From positions 1,829,831-1,893,830 of the forward strand of contig JXTB01000006.1 of NCBI GenBank assembly GCA_002914805.1: a stretch of DNA of 64,000 bases, in the 5' to 3' direction. Below are positions 1-14,680 of the stretch, in pieces. The notes below the pieces were generated by a model. That model saw only the letters and a list, made by a program, of their open reading frames with translations, was not told the origin of the DNA and ran no database searches. Made by a program: the position numbers and the translations under genes. This DNA comes from Parasponia andersonii (Eukaryota > Streptophyta > Magnoliopsida > Rosales > Cannabaceae). Every line of letters begins with the position of its first letter. Positions within the stretch are counted from its first letter, which is position 1.

Positions 1-1149
1 GGGAACGTAAATGTGTAAATGTTTCTTTTAGAGAATTTTAAAGAAAATTATATCATGGAATTGATTCTTAGTCTATTAATAGAAAGAGTGTTAACTATAT
101 TTGATATATGAGGTAAATTATTGCCCCTTGCTCAGGGGCCCTTAATAGCCTTAACCTTGAGCGGGGAAATTTATACCCAATATTCTTTTTTTGCCTTATA
201 TATTAAAAATATCTATTTATAGTTTTCTTTAAAAAATATCTGTTTTTCAGTTATACATTTTATATATAAAATGTGTGGTATAAAGTTACAATGTAAATTT
301 TACGTATGATTTATATTTATAGTATAAATTTATAACTGTGACATAAATTTTGAAATATATTCCGATTTTCAGGTACCATTTTTATATATAAAATGTGTAC
401 CGCATGTACAAAATACATGTGGTCTTTTTCCAAAAATAGGTATTTTTATAAAAAAAGAGATACTTGTGAAAATACACTTAAGAATAAATAAACTGGTATT
501 TATTTACATTTTTTTCTTGAGCCGCCTACATTTTGAACTTTGAAGGCACTCATAGTCAGGTTCAATTCCCAAATAGAACTCTTCTATCTGGATAAGGCGT
601 GGCCCAAGACCAAAATGACATTTTATACGGTTTTTTTGAAACTATTTACCAAAATACGACCTATAAAAATTAAATAATATTTCATATGATCTATGGGAAT
701 ATATTCCATTTATACGGTCTAATGTACGGTGGCAAAGTTGTAAATTGGTCCATCTATGAAAAACGGTTTATTAATTAAAAAGTTAAATAAACAAACCAAA
801 ACATAAGCTAGTGAAAGTGGTTGGGTTAAGTTCGACTCTATTCACAACTTAACTTTTTCTACTTTTTGTTTCACTCATTTATTTATTCTTATTTTTATTT
901 TCTCTTTTCTAAATTTATTTCCTTTTTCTTTTCCCATTAAGCCTTATTACTCCTCTTTTTTTTGTTTTTTTTTTTAAATCTTTGTTATTTTTATAGTTTT
1001 AAGTAGAGAACAAATTACTTTCTCATATTCAACCTGAGAAACCACGTTAGTTTTTCCAATTCAACCTGAGAAACCGCAATTATTTCTCATTTTCAATAAT
1101 AATAATAATAGTAATAATTTTTTTGTTAAAAATAATTTATTTTCCTAAA
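1..1149. other. AT-rich intergenic DNA
   Basis: No gene is recognisable here on either strand. The stretch is AT-rich, with homopolymer T and A runs (for example 950-975) and short TAA repeats near 1098-1115. A short G/C-rich patch at 120-170 does not belong to any element I can name. Confidence 0.6.
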
Positions 1150-1640
1150 AAAATAAATAATTATGGCTATTCTTGAAACCAAATTGATATTAAGTAATTT
1201 TGAGTAGAAACTAAATTAATTTCAAGTACAAGCTAAATTGGTTTCGAGTAATAACTAGAAACTAAATTAAGTAACTATTCTTTGCAACTGATTACTATAG
1301 AAAAACCAAATTGGTATTGAATAGTATTGAGTAGAAATCAAATTAGTTTCAAAGTTACTTGAGAAACTAAATTAGTATTTTGCTCAAAAGGAAACCATAA
1401 TAGTTTGCAGAAAATTTTTGTAGCTTTCTGTGATTTATTTAGCTATAAGGCATTCTGTAAAAAAGAAATTACAATAATTTCTAGGAAATATTCGTAATTT
1501 TCTGTAATTTATTTACGTATAAGATATTCCATTAAAGGAAACTAAACTAGTTTCCAAAAAATCTCTGTGGTTTCCTATGATTTGCTTATATACAAGATAT
1601 TTAACTAATAAGAACTCAAATTAGTTTCTAGGAAAACTTT
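1150..1640. repeat. degenerate repeat of an AAACTAAATTAGTTTC-like unit
   Basis: Variants of a short motif resembling AAACTAAATTAGTTTC recur many times, often followed by AAGTA or GAGTA. Spacing is irregular, roughly 35-60 bases. The motif is itself partly palindromic (AAACTA / TAGTTT). It looks like an old decayed minisatellite or the edge of an unrecognised repeat. No coding potential is visible. Confidence 0.5.
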
Positions 1641-3215
1641 GTGGTTTCTTGTAAAAAAAAAATAAAGATAATTTATTTACCAAAATGCCACTATAATTTT
1701 TTTATGTCCCAAAAAATTAAAAAAATTTTCTAAAAAAATCTTATGAAATTTTTATTATTTTTGAAAGGTCAAAGATTTAGTAATATTTTTTTAGAAACTA
1801 GGTACAGGTATCCAAAACCCAAAACCCAAAAGATATGGAGGTTGGACTGGATCATTGAGTTCGAACGTTTGGCCCTCTATTTGTAAATGTCTCTTTTCTA
1901 TCTTTTGGATTCTAATCAATGTTTGTTTGAAGGAAGATGAAAAGTTCTGATTTCATTATTTACGCCAATTTATCAACTTACATTGGGTAAAACGAAGAAA
2001 ACAATAATTAAAATATGATATAATTTGATAGATAGTGTCAACCAATCCTAAGTAGATTCTTTAAAGTTGAGAAATGTGTCCTTATAGGAGAATGGCCAGT
2101 ATATGCCGCTTCTATAAAAAATTGTTTTTATTTATTTATTTATTTTTAATATCTCCGAGTATATCAATTGATATAATGACTCCGTCAATTTACTTACTAA
2201 ACATAATATTAATAAGTCAGTTGACATAGTCAATCATATAAGAGAAAGTTAAAAAAAAATGTAATAGCTTCTTTATCAGTATTTTATTTTTAAAACTTTT
2301 AAAAAATTCTTAATTTAATTCTTATTTTTTAATGATATGATTGCTCCTATTATTATTTTTTTGATTAGTTGTAATATATATATATATATATATATTAAAT
2401 AATATTATATTTAATTTAATATTAATGATATCTTATATTAAATTTAGTGTCATTTACTTACATATAAAATATTCAGTTAAAGAAAATTAAATTAATTTCT
2501 AAAAAATCTTTACAATTTCTTATAAATTGCCGTACAAAATATTTAACTAATATGAACACAAATAGTTTCTAGGAAAAATTTGTGGTTTCTTATAAAAAAA
2601 AATGGCTTATTTATTAAAGTGCCACCACATTTTTCCCTCTCAAATATTTAGAAAAATTATTTAAAAAAGTCATACGAAATTTTTATTATTTTTGAAAGAT
2701 CGTAGATTTGATAATATGTTTTGGAAACTAGGTATAAGTATTCAAAACCCAAAAGAGATAGAGGTTGGAGTGGACCATTGAGTTCGAACGTTAGGCCCTT
2801 TGTTGGTAAATGTCTCTTTTTTATCTTTTGGATTCTAATCAATGTTTGTTTGAAGGAAGATAAAAAGTTCTGATTTCATTATTTACGCCAATTTATCAAC
2901 TTACATTGAGTAAAATGAAAAAAAAAAAAAATTAAAATATGATATAATGGACCATTGAGTTCGAACGTTCGGGCCCATATTGGTAAATGTCTCTTTTTTA
3001 TCTTTTGGATTCTAGTCAATGTTTGTTTATATCAGTATTTTATTTTTAATTTTTTTTAAAAAATTCTTAATTTAATTCTTATTTTTTCATGATATGACTG
3101 CTCCTATTATTATTTTTTTATGATTAATTATAATATATATATATATATATTAAATAATATTATATTTGATTTAATATTAATGATACCTTATATTAAATTT
3201 AGTTCATCAACCAAA
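1540..3215. repeat. local tandem duplication, three partial copies
   Basis: A block containing ATTGAGTTCGAACGTT, then TTTTGGATTCTAATCAATG, occurs three times: around 1855-1925, 2775-2845 and 2955-3025. Copies 1 and 2 share several hundred bases, from about 1600 and 2560 up to the ACGCCAATTTATCAACTTAC motif. Copy 3 is short and enters abruptly. The sequence right of copy 3 (ATCAGTATTTTATTTTTAA to the TA microsatellite and onwards) matches the sequence right of copy 1 (2275-2450). This is best explained by unequal exchange or replication slippage; no transposon ends were found. Confidence 0.7.
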
Positions 3216-3892
3216 TATTTGTTATATTTATCTTATCAAAATAAATGTAAAAATAAATACATTCTTTACTGTTTTATATAATATTTTATTTAATTTAATA
3301 TACAATATCTTATATTAAATAAATAATTATGCTATATTCATCTCATCAAAATAAATATAAAATAAATATAGAGATAAGTACATTTTTTAATATTGTAATA
3401 CGTTGGACCTAATTATAAATTAGACCTAATGTATGCAATATTAATAACAACTCAAGTAAAGTACGGTATAACGACTAATTTACTAATATACCTAAACATA
3501 AAACTGAAACTCAAGAAAATACCAGCATTTTTCAAAATCCAAGTATTCAAAGCAGACAATCAGAAACCTACTCGAATTTAATTTCTTTTGGGAAACTAGG
3601 CTCCCTAGCCACAATATACTCCCCCCAAACCACACCCTTACCTAGGAAGCAAATTCCTTAGATCTCATGGGTTGGGGTTTATTTCAATATCAATTTCACT
3701 CGAGTGGTGGAGCCTGGAGAGCATACTATTGGAGCAAAACCTTCTTTTTAAATTTTTATTTTTTTTTAAAAAAAGAAACTTTAATAACAACTCCAGTCAA
3801 ATCGAGCCCTGCTCACACAATTTTCTTTTAAAGTCCACATACCTTAAAATAAATGTCCACATACTTTAAAACAATCTCCAAGAACTGCATAT
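3216..3892. other. AT-rich intergenic DNA
   Basis: Nothing recognisable. It is AT-rich spacer between the local tandem duplication and the 3' flank of peroxidase gene 1. A 65-codon open frame at 3672-3869 is low complexity, has no family resemblance, and is not called as a gene. Confidence 0.5.
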
Positions 3893-4095
3893 AGATGCAA
3901 TTACTATTGAAACTCACCAAGAGAGCCATACGAATATTTGTGCACAAACGAGTCATGTCACTCACCACTTATGTTCGTAACATTTCTCATCAAATTCGAA
4001 GTCCTACGTCAAATACTTCCATAATAAAATTTTTTTCCTAGAATTTAAAAAAAAAAAAAAAAAGAAAAAGAAAAAAAATAGAACATCACAATATT

Positions 4096-4101
4096 TTTAT
4101 T
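4096..4101 (-). terminator. polyadenylation signal, peroxidase gene 1
   Basis: The minus strand reads AATAAA here, about 42 bases downstream of the stop codon at 4143. A matching AATAAA lies at the same place after peroxidase gene 2, which supports it as the poly(A) signal. Cleavage position is not known. Confidence 0.6.
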
Positions 4102-4142
4102 CATAATAAACCCAAAGCACACGGCCTCAATTAAAGGCTTAT

Positions 4143-7262
<3,120 letters not shown>

Positions 7263-7341
7263 GATGGAATAGTAGTAAATAATTAGAGGAACTAGCAAAA
7301 TGATTTTGAGTTGAGCGAATTAATCCGGGGCCTAATTGGGA

Positions 7342-7349
7342 TTTATATA
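7342..7349 (-). promoter_or_regulatory. TATA box, peroxidase gene 1
   Basis: The minus strand reads CTATATAAAT here, about 80 bases upstream of the start codon at 7262. The same box in the same context lies at 38270-38277 before gene 2. It implies a short 5' UTR of roughly 50 bases. Confidence 0.7.
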
Positions 7350-7383
7350 GAGCGCCTTCTCAAGGTGATTAGGGTCGGCAGGT

Positions 7384-7399
7384 CACCTAACACGTAGAC
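7384..7399 (-). promoter_or_regulatory. conserved block with ACGTG core, peroxidase gene 1 promoter
   Basis: The plus-strand block CACCTAACACGTAGAC is identical at 38312-38327 upstream of gene 2. The minus strand reads CTACGTG, an ACGT core of the type bound by bZIP and bHLH factors. Function is inferred from motif and conservation only. Confidence 0.45.
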
Positions 7400-8011
7400 A
7401 AAATATGCATGAAATTTTACTAGTATTCACACGTTCGAAAAGCAAATATCATCCTTTTTAAAACCCCCCAAAAAAAAAAAAAAGTAGAAGCAAATATCGA
7501 TTAGCGAACATAAATTAATGACTATTCAGAGATTTGACTGGTAAGTTTTGCAATTAAAGAGTAAAGAAGGCGATTTAGTTTGGGAACGCATGCTCTGTAT
7601 AAATAAATAGTATATGGTGTAATGTGGTGCAAAAGCATTTGTCAAATGGGTTGTAGACTTTAATAGCGGGTGAGCTATATTTTGTCAAAAGTAGGGTCCC
7701 ACTGAACAAACTTCGTCATATAATATATAATTTGATCTTTGAAATGTGGCAATTTTTACATACCATGGTCGAAAAAACACTACAAAAAGGAAAATAAAAA
7801 ATGTTGCGCATTTTGTTGACATTTTTTTTTGGTCACAACATTAAGGCTTATGCAGTACTAGAAGGCTTTTGAGCGTTGGACCCTTTAACTGCTGGCAAGC
7901 CTTTAGCATCTTTTTGTGGTATTACTCAAGTTTCAAAGTGACATAATAACCATATAATATAGTCTATTTTCACCATGCGGGGTTATATTTAATAGGCACG
8001 TAATGCACGCC

Positions 8012-8021
8012 AGAAGCTTCC
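8012..8021. promoter_or_regulatory. heat-shock-element-like palindrome, peroxidase gene 1
   Basis: AGAAGCTTCC fits the inverted nGAAnnTTCn unit of a heat shock element. It sits in a longer block (GCACGCCAGAAGCTTCCAAT) conserved upstream of gene 2 at 38893-38902. It is about 750 bp upstream of the start codon in gene 1 and about 710 bp in gene 2. A single palindrome is a weak site, so the call rests mostly on conservation. Confidence 0.4.
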
Positions 8022-8583
8022 AATCTCTGTGTCGCACCCTTGAGAAAAATTCTTAACCGTAGTTATTCTCCATTTTCTTTAATCCACGTAATTAGCAATA
8101 ACTAATTCATAAGGACTCCTGCAAAAGAATTGGTCATCGGTGATCCTAAATCATAATTAGTTTTTGTTGCGGCTAAACAAATTTGTACTTGTCCAATAAT
8201 ATCAGTTATGTAATTATCTAATTAATTTGATAGAATTAAATTAGCTTTAGACACGTATAGGATCCAGAGTGAATAAAGATAAAGAGATTCGCTTAATAAA
8301 ACTTTTGTTTTTATACATGTCATTATCACGTAGATTGTAGATGTTCGTTGAATGATCGTCGTAAACAAGAGAAAATATTTTCTAGACGTGGCTTATTATG
8401 ATGACTCGATAAACTTCCAATAGTCGCTAGACAAGTTCAAACTTCCAAGTTTTTTCACAGTAACCTAACAAGAACCCAACTTTTGTATTGATGATTAGCT
8501 TTATTATAAAATATCACAGAGGGAAGGATATAGTAACGGAGTGAAAGACTTAGAATGAGGGGTATCACTTAGCTAGCTCCATA

Positions 8584-10499
8584 TATTATTTGAAATTTGT
8601 TAAATTGTATAGTTGAGAGGTAGTTTATTTTATGTCGAGATCCAATCCTCTACGATTAATGGGTTAATTGAAATGTTAGTGGAAATAGAAGTAATAATAA
8701 CTCGGATAATGAAATGATGATATTAAAGTAATAAGCAAATATAAGCACAGGAATAAATGATTAAAACCCAACATTAGGCGCCAAAGTCTTCCATTCAGGC
8801 TGTAAGTGTAAAGTCAAATATCAAATCGTCCATTTAGGCGGTGTACGTTAGAGAATTAGATGTTAAGTGGTAATAGATGGATAAATATATAAATACTAAT
8901 GAGTAATGACTTAGAGGAACTTAAACAATTAGCTAGGTAATAAAGTACAAATAACTAAATGAGTTAGAAACTGATGAGCAATATTTAAAAGCTTTTAGAA
9001 GAAATGAAGTACAGGTAAAATGCTTCTTTCAAACTGGATTAACATTATAGGGTAAAAATTCCTTTTCTACACATGGCATTGGGCTTCCCACTTAGGGACC
9101 CCATCATTGGCCAAGGCCACGTAGACATTGGTCGAATAAGGAATCAATTACAATTATTTTGATGCATCAACTTGCATTTCCAAGCGGTTAATTACTAGCC
9201 TCTTAATTAATCACAATTCGTGAGTTCCTCTGTACCTATATTCAACTTTTTTTTTTTTTCTAGAAAATGAGAGTTTACTGATGATTATTATTTACTATAA
9301 AATAATGACTATCACTTATTATAAAAAAAAGAAAAATAATTCACTCACTAATCACTATTAAAGTATTTTCACGCACAAATCACTTAAATTTTAGACTAAT
9401 TAAGCTATGCTCGATTGTCAGAATAGTTGTCTGTCATGTATATTCAACTTAAATAAGTACTAAGCACCAACCGTTGTTAAATTGCTAGATCAGACGCATT
9501 GCAACAATGCCCAGATTTTAATTTTAGATTCTCTCAAAAATGTGGTTTAATTATATACGATTAAACTAAAGACCAAGATTTTAACTTAAACAACAAAAGT
9601 ACCACTCCTTCTAGCAATAAAAATAAAACCAACGTCTAAAATTAATAACCAAGTCATAACTCAGAATGAATTTACTAATTATACGCTTCCAGTTTATTTT
9701 CTCAAGAACACGGTTCGCCAAAAGCTATCATCCTTTTAAAATGAAATGAAAAACTAAAGCCTATCCAAGAATGTTATTATTGATTACCAAAATCTATCTA
9801 TGACGATGTTTTTTTTTTTAATGGGTATTAGGAATAATGCTCAAAAGTTTTTATTAGGTATTTTTTAATAAATGTTAATTATATAAGTAAAATAGAGTAA
9901 TTATATACATAAAGTTGCTTACTTTATATTTGAGACAAAATTCTCTTATTTTAAATCAAAACAAGTGTTCACAACCGATAAAAAAAATTGGACCCTCTTT
10001 TTTTGACAAGGTTATGGAGCTTTATACACAAATGGTGGGTCTTAAGCCATGTAAATGTGATTTTTGTGTATAAAGTTCTAGTATCTGTTACATACGTATT
10101 GAATATGACCATAAGAATTTTTTTTGACATAAATACAGTAATCAAGAATATGAAAATAATTAGTGCATGTCTCTCTTAATCCTAAAATAGATAATAAACT
10201 CGTATATGCTCATAATTTGTATTGTTTTAATATGTATAATTTGTATTGTTTAATATGTTAAAGATTTGATTAAGAATGATGATCTAAAGCTCAATATTTT
10301 AATAATAGGATGTTACGTGCATTGAGAACATATAGTCATAAATAATAGAAACCACAATTTTATTAAATTAAAAAATAAAATATCCCACTGTGAACATATG
10401 AGGTCTTGGATAATCAAATCTTAGCTAGATAATATAATAGAAATAATTTTATTAATTAATGACTTCTTGAAAATACAATAATTTTATTCCAACACCAAT
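8584..10499. other. intergenic DNA upstream of peroxidase gene 1
   Basis: No gene, RNA or element boundary is recognisable. The sequence is AT-rich with moderate complexity. The 63-codon open frame at 9988-10179 has no family resemblance and is treated as chance. Confidence 0.5.
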
Positions 10500-10502
10500 T
10501 AT

Positions 10503-10930
10503 CACTACAACAAAAGTAACTTTTTCCAACGGATTAAGGTTAGTTCGTCGGAGAAAGTGATATTTACCGATAGTTTAACTGAATCCTGTCGGTAAATGAT
10601 GACCTAAAAAATCAACTTTTGGGCCTTTATACTAACGGACTACTCATCGGTATATATTCAATATACCGACGTATGATTAACTTTTCATCGGTAAAAAATA
10701 TGTGGAAAAAAATCCAGGTTTTTTCCTGTGAATATTAATTTTTGGACGCCAGTATTTTTTTACCCCAAAAAAGGTTATTTTATAAAAATACATTTACCGA
10801 CGAGTTTGTGTTATCTGTCAGTGAAAGTCTTCCTTTAAAGTTAAAACACGATCGTTTTTATATAGTCATATTTTTTAAAGAACATTCACCGACGAAAAAT
10901 ATTGACCCATCGGTAAATGTTATCATATTA
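10503..10930. repeat. CACTA 5' terminal and subterminal repeats
   Basis: This starts with the 11-bp terminal repeat. It then carries repeated short motifs in both orientations, such as ATCGGTAAA, ACCGACG and TCGTCGG, at about 10545-10600, 10630-10695, 10795-10805 and 10885-10918. In En/Spm elements such subterminal motifs bind the TNPA-type protein; that role is inferred here. Confidence 0.85.
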
Positions 10931-11260
10931 ACCTACCCTAAATCATGCTTCTTTCACTTCATTTTCAGCTGCTGTCTCCCTCTCTCTCTGTCACTTCATT
11001 CTCAGCCGCTCTATTTCTCTCTTAAAAATCCTTTCAAACTCTCTCTTAAAAAAATCTCTTGGTAAGAATTTCTAGGTGATATTCTCCAAACTCCTCCTTT
11101 CATTTTCATTTTCTCGCTCTCTATCTCTGTCTCTGTCTCTGTCTCTGGTGAAGATCCCAAATCTCTTTCTCAGTTTTTGCCGGAAAAACTCATCGGAGCT
11201 TTACAGTTTCTGCTAATTTATTTGATCCCGAATAATAAGTTCAATTCTTCTTTTTTTTTT
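10931..11260 (+). promoter_or_regulatory. pyrimidine-rich leader of the CACTA element
   Basis: A strongly CT-rich tract follows the 5' subterminal repeats, with CTCTGT microsatellite units around 11120-11145. Its position suggests the promoter and 5' UTR of the transposon genes, but no TATA box or start can be assigned with confidence. Confidence 0.35.
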
Positions 11261-12135
11261 CATTTTTTTGTTTGTGACCTACTATTGTGTTTGATGGTTC
11301 TTTTCTCTGTTTGATCTGATGTGCTTAGAATTTTGTGATTTGACTGGTTGTTTTTGTTGGATGTGGTTTGATTTTGTCGAATTTTGAATTTGGAGAGTAA
11401 TATTGGAGCATCAAAGAGTAACATGCATTAACAAATTAATGTCAAAATAGTTCAGGAAAAAGTTTTTTTCAGGAACAATTTACATAAATGAATACAACCT
11501 ATAGTCCAGGAAGAAACTTTTTTTTTTTGGTCTTTCATATTCTCTTTTCTATGTAGTCTAGACTGTCACTGCTATGGTTAAAATCTAGGTCTATTGAGAG
11601 TTTTAGTTGGAGTTCAATTTTTTAGTTGTTGATTTTGGGGGGTTTTTTTTTTTTTTTTTTTTTTGGGGTAGCGAGGTTTAGAGCAGAGAATCCATTTTGG
11701 GGGGCTTAGGAAGGGTGATGATTTGATTTTGAGATTGGTATTGATTTTTCGAGCTAAGTATTGAAGAAGTTGGAGTTAGTCTATGTTTAATCATTTAGTT
11801 GTAAAAAAAAAAAAAGAAAAAAACAATAAAATAGCTCAAGTTTTCTTCAATAATGTTGGAAGTGACCCTTTTTCACAAACAAAAGCGAGGAAAATTTTTC
11901 TTTAGTTTTCTATTTAATTGTTAATTTAACATAGTTCATACAATTTTTTGAGTGCATGAGTTAATCAATATAACCAAAATGCAAGAAATGTTCGTTTTTT
12001 TTCTTCGCAAGGAAAATTTTCTAGAGTTTTTGTTGGAACATATGGTGCTTTCTACTTCCATTTCTGCAATAATTTTTGATCTTTATCTGGGGTAAGTTAA
12101 ATTTTACAAGTGTTTATAAGAAAGAAAAATAATTA

Positions 12136-12357
12136 CTAGGAATAAAAAATCTGGAAGCAACTCGGTCGCTTAGTGGTTATGCTTACCATCTTCCCATATA
12201 GAATTTGATGAAGTAGAATGGCGCCCGAGAGTAATATTACCAAAGGATCTATAAGTAGAGTGATCACAATTGCCACAAGCAGGCTTAGCTCATAATAACT
12301 AAAGGGTTCTTTTAGCAAAATAACTGATTTTGACACTCTATTATAATATATGTCCAT
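12136..12357 (-). other. hydrophobic open frame inside the CACTA element, unrecognised
   Basis: A 73-codon minus-strand frame has a very hydrophobic middle that would make one or two membrane segments (around residues 25-50). The codon string GGG AAG ATG is followed directly by GTAAGC, a good splice-donor sequence. CACTA elements often capture host exons, so this may be one. I do not recognise the family, and chance is possible in AT-rich DNA. Confidence 0.25.
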
Positions 12358-13559
12358 CTATTAGTTTTATAATTACATGATTGATTGAATATATTAGTTG
12401 AATATATTAGTTGATACATTAATTTATTTATTTTGTATGAAATTTGGTATAGCTCATATAAAAATTGCTATATCTAGTATATATAAATTGATTTACTTAG
12501 TATATAAATTAGATTTCGTATATATATACCCTCAATGTAAACTTGAAATATTCGGTCCTTCGGTCCTCTACAGAAAGGCTGACTGAAAAAAGGAGAAGAA
12601 TTACTTTTTCCCTTTTTTAGAAAATAAATGGGATACTTTGGGTTTTGTAAGGATAGAGAGTTAAACGTGATATTTAGTTTAAATATATCTAGCATTTTTG
12701 AGATTATCCCATAATATATATATATAATAATAATAATTATTTATAAGTATAAATATTAAAAAAAGTAATTCCCATATTATCTCTTAAATGCCTAAAAGAA
12801 GTGCATATTTGGAATAGGAATCCGAAGAGACATGACCTACGAAGATCCCATTATGGGACAAAGTGTTAAAGACATAAGTATACTTTGTTAATTGTTACTG
12901 TTTTAGTTGTCTCATCTCTATCTCACTAATTAAAAAAAATCTTGAAATTGAAACCAAAACAGAATTTTTCTTTCATGTAATGAACTAATGTGAATAAAAG
13001 AGATGGTCGTATATATTTAAAATGAGGATTAAGAGATTTGGACAAGTGTTGTTTAACTTGGCTACAAACCTTATAACCTATATGGAGTTTTCTGTACTAT
13101 TATTTTGGTCATGGTTTTAGTGTCTTGATTGCTTAGCAAAAAGATTTTATCCAAATTGTTGTTATTGAATTTCTCTATTTGCAGTAGTGTTATTTTCTGT
13201 CCTGATCTATTTTAGGATAGAATAGAGAAAGTCAAAGAACAACCAGTAAATAAATTCTACATTTCAGTATTTTTTAAGGAAACATTTGAGTTTCTAGCTA
13301 GTTGGAAAAACATTCTGCAGCCTAAGGTACCACCGGGGTCGACAAAATATGATACTAATTTGGTAAAATGATCATGATATATGTCCAATGTGGAGTTTTG
13401 TGTTTGGATGTATGAGTTATACTTTTTATTTTTACTCACTAGTATCTACTGATTGTTGGGCATTTTGGATATTATACTTTTATATTTGTTTAGTAGATTT
13501 TGTTTTCTAGTTTTTATAGTTTATTTATATATTTTATTTTTATATATAATTTGTATTAT

Positions 13560-13700
13560 AATGTAGGTGATTTTGTTGTGGAAATGTGCACACACTTGGC
13601 TACAAGTGTTGTGTGTGCACATATATGCACATACTTGGTATTAAGTGCCGAGTGTGCACACTTAGTGTGCATACCTCTTGGTACTCAGTGCCGTATATGC
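13560..13700. repeat. GTGCAC-rich degenerate repeat with internal palindromes
   Basis: Units such as GTGCACACACTTGG, TGCACATACTTGG and GTGCACACTTAG, followed by AAGTGCCG-like or AAGTGTTG-like strings, recur three to four times. The first unit folds back on itself (GTGCACACAC against GTGTGTGCAC). There is no coding sense. Confidence 0.5.
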
Positions 13701-13783
13701 AGCTTATTAAACATAATTTTTGGAATGTGTGTTCATCTTTTTAGTGCACCAAAATGTGTAATAAAATATTAAACACAAAAAAA

Positions 13784-13857
13784 GGGGGGGAACTTGTACC
13801 GTCTTTTGGAGGATCCTTAGTAGTTAGGATCCCCTAAAAGCGGTACAAGTTCCCTCC
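13784..13857. repeat. inverted repeat able to form a strong hairpin
   Basis: Arms at about 13784-13817 and 13826-13857 are complementary over roughly 32 bases with few mismatches. They contain AACTTGTACCG / CGGTACAAGTT and GGATCC on both sides, with an 8-base loop. A run of A lies left of the arms and a run of T right, extending the pairing. It lies inside the transposon upstream of the transposase. See the findings for possible meanings. Confidence 0.75.
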
Positions 13858-14680
13858 TTTTTTTTGGTACTTAAAATTTTATCCCTTAAAAATTTTAGAT
13901 TTCATAATATACATAATAATTTTTAATATTAGATTAAAATCATAGTAAATAAAAATTGTTTATTAAATAAAAAATAATCATATGACACCTAAAATAATAA
14001 AACACGCCTATAAGACATAAAACATCTAAATTTCCCAAAATAACCCTAGGGTACACGAGATACAAATAAAAGATGTAGATTTTTTGAAATACCCCCTATG
14101 ATATCCCTAGAAGTCCGAAATTATGAAAATACCCATAGAAGAGAATAAGCGATCTACAGTTATTCTGTTGGTTAATGATTTCTTTTCAAATATGTACGCT
14201 TATCAACTATCTTTAATATATACATGATATATTTTATGCACGAAAAAAATTACCTTAGACCTGTTCAGGAGTCGGTGAGAGATTATATATCTCAATATCG
14301 ACTTCCGAATTGTCCCATTTGGATAATTTGGGTTTACACGTTATGTGTTGTCATTTGCTTATAAATATTGTTCTCTGGTCGAGTTCTGGTGGTATCTCCT
14401 TGTGTTCTCCAAGTGTATACATATATGTAGCACACTTAGAAGAACTGTGGGGAGTTGCTGCCGAAATTTCGGGGTGAACGGAACAATGTTTGAGTGAATG
14501 ATGGAATATATAACAAAGTAATCTTGAATGGGATAGGGCCTTACCTTTTGGTAGTGGAGTGATAAGGTGGATTTAGGACACATGCACACAACTACTTTAT
14601 ATTTCATTGTATGCCCTTTTTACTGATAATTGTTCTTTACTATATGTGGACAATATAAGATAGACATCAACAAGAGTTGG

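Larger units (their letters stand above)
11261..14680. other. CACTA internal region upstream of the transposase gene
   Basis: About 3.4 kb inside the transposon with no recognisable transposase sequence. It contains poly-T and poly-A tracts (11641-11665, 11800-11820), a hydrophobic minus-strand open frame (12136-12357), a GTGCAC-rich repeat (13560-13700) and a strong hairpin (13784-13857). It may be a long leader intron or acquired filler DNA. Confidence 0.5.

Noticed and set aside
10742-11065. 107-codon frame near the CACTA 5' end
   Set aside because: It spans subterminal repeats and the CT-rich leader, with no similarity to transposase parts.
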